Assembly: GCA_012976225.1 (NCBI GenBank)
Contig: JAAVVG010000003.1
Span: 1,240,001 to 1,304,000, forward strand
Source: Golubevia sp. BC0850
Taxonomy: Eukaryota > Basidiomycota > Exobasidiomycetes > Golubeviales > Golubeviaceae
Reading direction: 5' to 3'
DNA: 64,000 nt
Position numbers and translations under genes: made by a program. Shown here piece by piece: positions 11,846-21,700 of the stretch. Every line of letters begins with the position of its first letter. Within the stretch, counting starts at the first letter, position 1. A model generated the notes under the pieces. It saw only the letters and a program-made list of their open reading frames with translations. It was not told the DNA's origin and ran no database searches.

Positions 11846-14184
11846 TTAACGAGTCTTAATAATACCCGCCGCGATCAATTTCTGAACTTTTGCCTTAATA
11901 TCAGGATTCTTCATATGATCTTGAAGAGCAGCCGGATTTCCCTGAGCTTGTTGTAAAATGGATTGCATAACCGGATCCTGCATGATTTTAGCCACTTCAG
12001 GATCTCTCATAGCTCTCTCAAGAGTTTGTTCATCTGTTTCACCACTTCTCTCGGAATACATGGCTTGCATGCATTTCTGTTGCTGTTGAGCGATTTCTCT
12101 AGAGTTGGGTCCTTTAGATGGTCCAGACGTTGAAATGGCATCATCTAGATCAGCTGCGATTTGACAAGATTGAAGAGCTTTTGAATAGTCTTTCATTGAG
12201 AATTGAACGTTTGAACGACGGATGTAGGCTTTGATGAACTGTCGAGTTGGTGAGAAGACAAGGGGGTAAGAAAGATGAGAAATGATTGGAAGTTTGGAAT
12301 CACTCGACTTTGGAACGATGATGAAACTCTTCTTCTTCTTCTTGTCCACCGAGCTCTCAACTCACTTTTGGATCGACCTTAATAGCCTCCTCACAATCCT
12401 TCAAAGCTTCAGGCAGAGCTGCCAACTTAGTATAAGCACTAGCTCTATTAGTGAAACCTCTAGGATCCTCTGGATTTCTCTTAATACTTTCAGTATAAGC
12501 AGTGACACTTGCAGGATAATCACCCTTCTTATAAAGTTCATTTCCCTTATTCCTTTCCTCATCAGATTTGATCGGATCGATATAAGCTCTCTTGACTCTT
12601 TCCTTCAATTCCTTTTCAGTCTCTCTCAATTTCGTCAAAATCTCAGGAGTACGATGTTCAGTTAAGCTTTTCTCAAAGTTGGAAATTGCATTTTCCAATT
12701 CCCCTTTCTTTAAATAAGAAGAGCCTATTCTACCAAAAGCCTTTGCGATCAATTTGTAATCGGTTCGAAGAGATCTACCTTCGCTGATCGCTTTTTCACA
12801 CGTCTTGATCGTTGAATCGTAATCTCCTTTTTCAAATTGACAAGCTCCTAAATTGTTCAAGAAGGTGATGTCTTTGGGATATAATTCCCATGCTTTCTCA
12901 TAATGTGAAATAGCCAAATCAAATTCTCTTTTAACGTAATTCCCATTCCCAAGTTTCTTTTCTTCTTCAGCTTCTTTTTTAGCTTTTGGTTCTTCTTCTT
13001 CTTCAGGTTCCTTCATTTCAACGTCCTCTTTCTTCTCCTCTTTAGGTTTCTGATCAAATTGCTGAGCTTGAGCTTTAGTCTGTCTTTCAATCTCTTCTCT
13101 ATTTCCTTCCATTCCTTCAGGTAAATCGTTTGAACCTTCAGGTCTTTCGAAAGCTTGCATATCCACTCCCATTAGAACTCCCATCACTTGAATCATACGT
13201 GGATCTGACATGGCTGCCATAACGTCGTTTGGATTCGATTGGATTTGCTTCAACTTGGTCATGAAAGTTGGATCGGAAAGTAGATGAGAAGTCTTTGGGT
13301 TTGCTGCTAATTTTTGAAAGAGTTGTGGATCGGAGAACATGTTCCCTAGACCATCTCCTGGGTTTGCTCGAGAGGAGGCGGAATCTGAGAGGCGAGAGGT
13401 TGGGAAGAGAGGGTTGGAAGAAGTGGGTCAGTTGAAATGCTTGCTGAACTTGAGGCTCTCGATCCACCTGGCCTGCTACCCTTTTCTCTTCTAGTATTCA
13501 TGTACTATCCAAATCATGCATCGCCACCTTTCAGCGTAGCAGTCGAGCTTCCCACTTCTCGCATCCTCCGTCCTTCCACTTCCATCTTCTCTCAACCATC
13601 CCCACTCTCACTCCCCCCAAACCAAGCTCGCCCATCTCATCAACTCACCCATAGCTCTCTGAACTTCCTGCTTTCCCTTCTGCAAGGCGGCGTCGGCTGG
13701 AGCCAACTCTAGACCCTTGTCGTAAGCCTCGATGGCCTCTTCGAACTTTCTAGCACCATGAAGAGCTCCACCTTTACGTCCGTATCCCTTCGAGAAGGAT
13801 GGATTCAACTCGATGGTCTGATAGAATGATAGCAGATTCGAATTAAGGATCGTCAGAAACAGAATTGGTATGGATTGAGACCTCCTCATGTCTCTGCTTG
13901 CTTCTTGCCATCATCTCTTCATGCTGAATCTCTTGCAGAGTCTTGCCCCATTCATTCAAGGTACCTCATCTCTCACTCACCTTATCAGCATCCTTTTCAG
14001 CATTTTCCCAATCCCTTAAACCAGAGTAACAAGCTGAACGATTTGAGTAAAGAACATGAACAGCGTCTGCTTGAGGATCTTTGGCAGCTTCGATTGCGTC
14101 TGAATAATGTTTGATGGCCGTTTGGAAATCTTTGGCTGAGAAGGCTTTGTTTCCTAAAGCTTTCAATTCTGCTGAACTTGACAT
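11846..14184 (-). CDS. STI1: Hsp70-Hsp90 organizing co-chaperone Sti1/Hop, 594 aa
   Basis: Cytosolic adaptor that links Hsp70 and Hsp90 during client transfer. The spliced model is 13981-14184, 13649-13817, 12366-13384 and 11846-12238 (1785 nt). Order: TPR1 from about residue 5 (LKALGNKAFSAKDFQTAIKH), a DP1 segment with NMFSDPQLFQKLAANP and MSDPRMIQVMGVLMG, and an acidic Lys/Glu linker. Then follow TPR2A (LGNGNYVKREFDLAISHYEK), TPR2B (RNKGNELYKKGDYPASV), and a DP2 domain ending in a KLIAAGIIKTR tail. The length matches yeast Sti1 (about 589 aa). The divergent promoter holds a perfect heat-shock element, as expected for an Hsf1 target. Identification is firm. Confidence 0.96.
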
Positions 14185-14278
14185 GGTTCCTGGAGTTAGA
14201 AATGTAGAATCGGGTTGAGTGTTAAAGGTTGAGTGGACTTTCCTGAGTCTGTTGTTCTCTCCTCTCTCCTACTGAATG

Positions 14279-14291
14279 GAATCTTCTAGAA
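14279..14291. promoter_or_regulatory. Heat-shock element between STI1 and the MOSC gene
   Basis: The site reads GAATCTTCTAGAA, a perfect nGAAnnTTCnnGAAn array of three inverted units. It lies 95 bp before the STI1 ATG and 17 bp before the MOSC-gene ATG, within a 123-bp divergent promoter. Hsf1 binds this consensus, and STI1 is a classical Hsf1 target. Action on the MOSC gene is only possible. Confidence 0.75.
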
Positions 14292-14307
14292 ATGGAAAGC
14301 AGCTACG

Positions 14308-16955
14308 ATGCCAATCAAACTTTTATCGTTGCATCAAACTCCAATGGAAATTTTACAAGATAAAGAAGCCAGACTTTCACTTTTAATTCAATTCTGCATC
14401 TTCTTAGCTGTCATCCTTCTTGGGGCTTTGAACCACTTTCACTTCTCAAATTCACAACTTAGTCAACCCTTCACTGATCAACAACTCAAAGGTCAAAAAA
14501 CTGAAGTTGTAGCAAGAATTCATTCTATTCATGTTTATCCTATCAAAAGTTGCGCTCCAGTTCAAATCGCAGTAAGAGGGACAGTAGAATCAGCTGGAGA
14601 TCCAAAGGAGCAGTCAATCACTCAACAGTCACAGCCACTTGAATTGGAACTGGAGATCAAGAAGAAAGGGTTTCAATTCGATAGAAGATGGGTCATAGTG
14701 GATCGTCAACCTGGTTCAAAGAATCAAGGAAAGATCCTTAGCCTGAGGGAAGAGAATAGAGTGAGTTCAAGTGGCTCCATTCTCTCAATTTCTCAACCCA
14801 TAGATCTTCACAGCTCCAAGTACATCGAGAAAAGCGAACTCGAGATCGATTCAGTGGGAAACTTCGATTAGCTTAGAGGGCAGGAAGGGAGTGCCTTTTG
14901 GCTTTCTGTAGTGCTCCATGGTTCCGATGCATCTCAAGACATCGCTTTGCAAGCTTTGAGGAACCCTTCTACCTGTGAAAATGGATAAGTGCTTCAAATT
15001 AGTCATCTGAAGTGAGGATGGTCAAGCTGAGATAGTTCAACGTTCAAATGAGGACCTTCTCATCGAATACACTTTCAGCTTCTCCGGATCGATTTAGATC
15101 TCACTCTACCCACTGCATTTGATTCACAAACATATGATCATGTCTAAGAGACTTTGATTGTCCTAGGAAGTGGGTGTTTTTGAGAAGCAAGTTCCCTAAG
15201 GCAGAAAGGAGGGGAAATTTTGAGTATGGAGAGCTCTCTCACTATTTCAAAAGCTTCTGATCAGATGTCAATCTCTTGCTCTACTTGGACCTTGGGAAGT
15301 GGAGGTCATGAAATGGAAAGATGGGACAGTGCGTTGCATCAGAATTAATCGAGGGAAGGGTGGCGAAAGCTCATGGGAGTGGAGTTGACCCACCCTTTCC
15401 CCAAAATCTTAGATGAAAGCCCTTTGATGCCTTTCGATAAAAGGTCATTTTAAGACGGAGAAGATAAAAGAATTTAAAGACATCGGGGAAATTCGAAAGA
15501 GATTTCGTTTCCAACAGTAGCCTTTAGAAGCTAGTTCTTGTGCAATCCTTTCTTCCTTCTCTCTCTACACCCTCTACTATCTTGCTTCTAAGATCTTCTA
15601 TATCTGTCTCGACTTTTTCCTGCGCCAATTTTCTCCACGGACTTTTTTTTCCGCTCTTCCAACTATTCCCATAGAATCCAAGACTAACGCCTTTCTCTCC
15701 CCCATCTCTTTTCTCAGTTAACCCTGATTCAACCTTCGTTCTCCCACTTCATCTCTTCAACCTCCTCCACTCCGATATCAACTCTCGAACTTTCAATCTC
15801 ACCCTCTTTCAATACCTCAAATCTACCTTGCATTTCGATCCCTCTAGAACCAGATTCCAAAACTCTAAGTCAATGGGAAGAAGTTGAAGTTGAGATCTAC
15901 GAAGATAGGATCAAAGGGAAAGTGGTTGAGAAGATCGAGGGGGATTGGAAGGGATGTGTTGGAGATTGGATCAGTGAAGTGAGTCTACGCTTGGTTTCAT
16001 TTTCCTATCAATCTTTGAAGTTCTAGACTTTTGAGAGGGGCTTTCTCTTCTCTTTTCGGTTCCTTTTCTTCGATTGACATTCCTATCTCTGCGCCTTCTT
16101 CTTTCTTAGTTCCTAGGCTACCAAGTTCAACTTCTTCAATTCCCACCTTCAAACCCATCTCAATCAAGTTCAACCAACAGGAAAGCATTCCCCCTCTACA
16201 AACCTCCGTTAGGATTCGAAACTTCTCAAGGAAATTTCTCGAGCCAAGTTGAAAAAGATGAGTTGTCTGGTAAAAGAGGGATCGAATTTCAAGATGAATA
16301 TCCATTTTTGGTAACCAGTTTAGAGAGTTTAGAAGAGGTTGATAGACTTTTGAGGGAGGAGGGAGAAAGGGTAGAGGAGAGAGGTAAAGAGGAAACGAGA
16401 GGCCAGAGTCAAGAAGAAGAGAACGAGAAGGAGAAATCAAGACCGATAGCAGGGTTCGAAAGTGAAAAATGGAAGAACAAGAAACTTCAAATGAAAAGAT
16501 TCAGACCTAATATTGTGATTGAAAGCTTGGATAAAGAGAATCCTATCAGTCCCTTCATGGAGGATAGTTTGGAGAGTTTGTTTCTTCTTGAAAATGATGG
16601 ACAAATTACAACTAGCAAACCAAGTCTAGAAGAAACTCAAACTGGAAATTTCAATTTCAAATCTATCATTCATCTAGTCTCAAGATGTGAACGTTGTAGA
16701 TTAACAACTGTTGATCCAGAAACTTCTGAAATCGACAAAGCTGTTCCGCTCAAGTTCTTAAGTCGTCATCATTTTAGGATCAAAAAGAAAAGAAATGGTC
16801 CTTGTTTTGGAATGTATGGAATTCCCATGCCGGTCGAGAAGAGTGAGGATCAGGCGGAAGGAAACAATTATGGTAGGATTAGGGTGGGTGATTTGGTCAT
16901 GGTGAGATGGAGACCTTATAATTTAGATGATGAACCTGGTAGGAAGAGAGATTGA
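14308..16955 (+). CDS. MOSC-domain molybdenum-cofactor protein (mARC-like), 519 aa
   Basis: Likely a membrane-anchored mARC or MOSC protein. mARC enzymes hold a Mo cofactor and reduce N-hydroxylated compounds on the mitochondrial outer membrane. Exons are 14308-14760, 15718-15978 and 16110-16955, all phase 0 (1560 nt). A single membrane segment lies near residues 27-46 (LIQFCIFLAVILLGALNHF). It is followed by the MOSC N-terminal barrel (HSIHVYPIKSC, then FDRRWVIVDRQ and LSLREENR). The MOSC core has the MKRFRPNIVIE motif, the SRCERC cysteines, and a closing GPCFGMYGIPM and GRIRVGD. A 957-nt first intron interrupts it right after REENR. A low-complexity Glu-rich insert sits before the RFRPN motif. 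Sulfide or Mo-cofactor binding is family knowledge, not shown here. Confidence 0.87.
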
Positions 16956-17333
16956 AGAAGCTCCAAGGTTGGGCTTTTGTGCTCGCTCATGAAACCATTC
17001 CGCTTTCGTTCGAGAGCTATAAATCCGTTGTATCTTCCTATTGCTTGAATAGAAATCATAGAAGGTCTTTGAAGATCTAAGTCCCTTTTTGGTTTTGTAG
17101 TTTGGCGAGGACCCACGTCTTCCCCTTCTCACTCCAACCGCTGGTCAATGACTTAACACAATCAGACGCACGCATCTCGATTGTTTTCTGACTAGTTCTA
17201 AAATGAGATTCGAATAAGCTGAAAGAGACCTTACAATAGAGGACTTAAGTTTCAGATCCTCTTGACTTCACTTTCGACATCTCCCTCCTCTATTTCCCTC
17301 ATCCCAACCCATCGTTTGCTCAAGCTTCCTTGC
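16956..17333. other. Convergent 3' intergenic region
   Basis: About 380 bp between the stops of the MOSC gene (plus) and the NDUFB2-like gene (minus). It should hold the 3' UTRs of both. No gene or repeat is evident. Confidence 0.4.
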
Positions 17334-18021
17334 TTAATGATGGTCTTCACCGTGTCCCTCATCGTGGTGTCCGTGGTGTCCATCCCATGGGTGACGAAGA
17401 CCCTGGAGGTGTGAAAAGGTAACGGGAGGAAGGCGAGGGGAAGAGAAAAGATAAGGAACAAGACAGTGGTTAGCTCACACATATCAGATCGTTTGACGAA
17501 AAATTCCACTAGCATACAGCCAGCTTCTCTAAGCAGAGAAAAGACTGCAACCCTCGCAGCTCGAAGGGAGGGAGGAAGAGGTGGACTTCTCGGGTCTCAA
17601 TCTTCCCATCTTTTACCATCTACTCTTGCTCCTCAACATTGGAGCTGAACCCAAACACATTTAGAATGAGTCGTCTATTCCTCGTTTGACCTCTCTCATT
17701 AAATTGAAGTGGCTACTCATCCAGAGCTGCTCCTACTCCATCTCTACCCGTTTCCTCGATCCTGTCATGACTCTCTCTTTCCAATCTGGACTCATTCATA
17801 CCAAGCTTATTCTCAGTTTCTCTTGTTTTCCTTCATGCTCTTCCGACACTAACCAAAAGAACGGGACCATCCTGCTTAGCACGATAGAAGATCCAGAACC
17901 ACATTGTAGCACCTAAAAGTTTGGAGGCAAATCTATGTTTGAAAGCTGGAGGGTGAGGTGCGAAACCTGCGTATGGTCGGTAGTAGCCTGTGGCTGGTCC
18001 ATGTCCTGCCGGTCCTGCCAT
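17334..18021 (-). CDS. NADH dehydrogenase (complex I) accessory subunit, NDUFB2-like, 78 aa
   Basis: Small inner-membrane subunit of the complex I proximal membrane arm. Two exons, 17854-18021 and 17334-17402, join in phase 0. They give MAGPAGHGP, then a single membrane segment around GATMWFWIFYRAKQDGPVLL, then RHPWDGHHGHHDEGHG. The core W-F-x-x-Y/F-R-A-x-x-D-G-P with a following R-H-P-W and a His-rich tail is as I know it for fungal NDUFB2. The 451-nt intron hides the gene, and exon 2 is only 23 codons. A longer in-frame N-terminus through an upstream exon cannot be excluded. Complex I is absent from Saccharomyces but present in most other fungi. Confidence 0.78.
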
Positions 18022-18744
18022 GATTGAGGAGTTGAGTTTGAGGAAAGGACGTGGTTGGTTGGAAGCAGAGGGCGAATCAACTTGGTCCTCTGCCAAAAGG
18101 ACAGATGAACTTCTTGGCTCCTAAACCACACATCGTTTTCACTCTTTTGAAAGACGACGATACAAATTTCGACAGTTAGCATCTAGAATCAGTCGCACTA
18201 AGAATCAAGAGATTCGAGGTCGAAGTCCATTATTTGTGTGAAGAGAAGAGTACGCAACGGAGGGGCTTGTATTTTGGAATCAATCGATAGAGCATCGAGC
18301 GTCTACTTAGGAGAAAGAGAGAAGAGAGGCTAAAGGAAAGTAGAGAGTGCTTTGGGTCACAGATACAAGTTGTCGAATTTAGGTGCGGAAGGTCATGAAA
18401 AATTGGGGAGACTGAGATGTTTATTTATTGGTTGGTTCGGATTCAAGAAGCAAAGAAAAAGGAATAGGGTAAGAGGGGATTGAAAACACAGAAAGAGTCG
18501 AACAGGTTTGGGAACGGAGGGGAAGGGAGGGGAGAGGAGAGAGAGAGAGGGGGGGGGGGGATGCAGAAAAATACGAGGATTTGAAAAAGATTTTCTTTCT
18601 GACCCAGTCCAGATTTTTTTGCGTTGTAGGACATGAAAAGATTAAAGAATCAGATGTGGCATTGAACAGATTGAGGAAGGTCATCTAGAAGAGAATAAAA
18701 AAAAGGATCTTGAAAGAGTTTTGAAGTTTGGATGAACTGAAAGC
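18022..18744. other. Promoter of NDUFB2-like gene and 3' region of FKS
   Basis: About 720 bp with no supportable gene. Both flanking genes are on the minus strand. It contains a GA-rich stretch ending in a 12-G run (18549-18560) and an A-rich part near 18700 that probably belongs to the FKS 3' UTR. Confidence 0.4.
18549..18560. repeat. Homopolymer tract, 12 G
   Basis: A run of 12 G at the end of a GA-rich stretch downstream of FKS. Other such runs are at 4033-4042 (10 G), 32589-32598 (10 G), 39774-39785 (12 C), 55269-55277 (9 G) and 63799-63809 (11 G). All are outside coding exons. Confidence 0.85.
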
Positions 18745-21700
18745 TTAAAGACTCTTGCAGAAGGAGCAATTTAATGGGTTCTGCTCAGAGATGACTAGAG
18801 GCAGAACGACCAAAGCAATGAAGACTGCAAAGGCGAAGATGAAAAGGATAGAATATCTGATGACGATACTCCTCCTTTGTTTCCTCTGCCTCAAACTGAA
18901 GATTGGAGCGTGGATCTGTCTTGAAGGTCTGAGCCAGAATAGAGCGGTAGAATGAAGTCTGTCGAAGAACGGAATGATTAGAGGGACAGCTAGAGCGAAG
19001 AGAAGAAGATGACAAGCGATGAAGTCTGCTGCGAACAGAGACATCTCGATGATCTTGACGACGAATTCTCTTGCTGGTTGACTGAAAGCATGACCTCCTA
19101 GACCTCTTCCGTACCATCTTCCAGTCCACCAAGCTCGGTTGGTCTCGTCGTGCTTCAACTCTCTCGATAGCACCAAAGCGATAAGGATCTTGAAGATAGC
19201 TCTTTGGATTGCGATGACAGCTATGATTCCTAGGACGGCGTGAGAAGTCTTGTACAACTCTAGAAGCCATAGAAGCTGGAAAGCTCCGACCATTCCTACG
19301 ACCGAGAGGATGTGAGCGATGGAAGCCATGACTGATCCGAACTTGGCGCAGCAGTTGTTGAGAGCTGGTCCCAAGAACATCGAGATGAGGAAAAGAACCA
19401 GTAGGACGGCAGCGTTCCAGACGATTGGACCAAGAGCGATGATGGCGATGCGAGTGATGGCTCCCATGGGTGGATCTCCTGTTAGATGGAAACTCTTGAC
19501 GAAAGCGTAGGCGATGACGAAGACGACGGCGATGACGAAAGGTCCAATTACTTCTCCGAAGAGGATGGTCCTCCAACCTGCTCTTGGAACGTCTCCAGCT
19601 AGCTTTTCACTTGGGTGACCTAGACGCTTCTTCTTGTATCCAGTGACCTTCGTACGTGAGAGACGACAATATCCGATCCAAGAGTTGGCGTGAGATCTAC
19701 TGTTACCACGAGACATCCATCTGAGGAATTCACGGTAGTCGATGATGAAGTCCGAGAAGGAGAATTGATGTGGATTGAACAGGAAGGGAGCGATGCAGAG
19801 AGATAGAATCGAAATCCAGAAGCTATTGAAGGAAAAGGGAAAGAGCAGGTGACGTCAGAAAAGAAATTGAGAAAGGAAGGAGAGAAGGCTTAAAGACTCA
19901 CTAGATCAGATGCGGAATCCACAGAGTCAAAGTAACGTAGAGAAGCATGATCAACATCCTCATTCCAGTGTAGATCGAAGGACCAGCGAATCTTGAGTAG
20001 AGTAAAGCGAAACTTTGACGAGTAGTAGCGAAACCTCTTCCAGTAGCGATATACCTAGCACCACCGAAAGTCAAATTGGAGACGATGGAGTGAGAGTAAA
20101 TCATAGTGGAGAAGACTTCGAATACAGGACTCAAAGACAAGAAATGCTTTGCCAAACGAACCACAGCCGAGACTGCACCACGTTCGCTCAACTCTTGAAG
20201 GAAGAGAGGTAAGAAAGCGATCATGAAAACCAGGAAGATAGAGATGATAGTACGTTTGATCCAGAGGAAGACTGGGTTGATGAAGTAACATCCACCAGCT
20301 CCAACAATATAAGGAGAGTTGGTATCCTCACAAACTGGAACTGAAGAGTTGAGAGAACCGATGAAGACCATAGCGAACATGAAGAGTTGGACCGACATGA
20401 TGACCAGAATGTTGTTGATATGGAAACCTGGATGACCGTAGTAGAAGGTTAAGAATCGATCGACAGGCAATTGAGTTCCGAGGTAGTAGTATTCTCTTGA
20501 TAACATCTGTTCTCCCATACCGTTTCCTAACTTGGTGGTGAAGTTGAGAATGGTTCCGAATCCTAGATCACGACCTTTTCCACACTGGTAGTACTCGCAA
20601 TGCTTGATCCTTCCTCCTCTACCGAAAGCAGTCATACCAGCATAGATATCTTCGTTCAAGTGCAATCCCTTTTGAGCTTTCGAAACTCCTCCTCTGGTAG
20701 TCATGAAGAGGGCGTTCAGGAAATCAGGATGACCATAATGAAGTTTTCCACCGATTTGAGCCAATCCACGACCAGCCATGGTACCGAAAGTCTGTTCCTT
20801 TCCAGCGGCGACGTCTCCCAAGATTCCGATGTTCTCAGAGAAAATGTATTCTCTGGCTCCAAGGATAGCGACTGGAGCCTTGGCGAATTCTTGGTGACCT
20901 CCTCCGTAAGGGTTCTGGTTAGAGACGTTGAAGTTTTCGAATTCTCCGAGGACTGAACGGATCTTGAGACATTCTTCGAGATAGTTGTCTTGATTAGCAT
21001 CGATAAGTTGAAGGTACTCTCCACGGTGGAAGACGATAGCGTGGTTCTGATTGTCTGACTTTCCATCTCCTAGAATTGGGTTACCTGGTAGCTCGATTCT
21101 GAACTTGGGTCTTCTCTTTCCGTTTGGCAAGATCTCAGAGTGTCCGTCGACTAGAGCAGAGAACCATCTTGATTCCCCACCTTCCTTACGAGGAGCCTCC
21201 TCGTCCAAGTAAGCGATTTGAAGATCCGGGTAGGCTCTCAACAAGAACTCGGCGTTCTCATGTTCTTCCTTGTTGAACTTGGAGTAACGTTGCATAGAGA
21301 TGACGAACTTGAACTTCCTTCTTGACATTCTTTCCAACTCTCTTTCCAGCTTCTCAGTGTTTCCACCGAAGAGTTGAACGACCTCTGGGTTCTCGACTCG
21401 GTAGAGCAACTTGATAGCCTTGGCGTAGTTCATGAACCCAGAGACGGTTCTGTAGAGAGTTTGGGCCCTTAGAGAAGACCAGATACGAGTACGAAGAGTG
21501 TATTCAGGAGCAGCCGACTTGAAACCGATACAGTAGAATGGAAGATCGTCAGTCTTGGCGCTTCCAGTCTTTGATCCCTTTTCGTCAGTGTCTCCTCCGA
21601 ATGGAGAAGATCCAGCGAATCCACTAGTCTCCTCAGCCAGAATCTTGGTGTCCTTGACGAAGTTGTCCCATTCCACTGGATGAAGCTGCTTGAGGTATTC

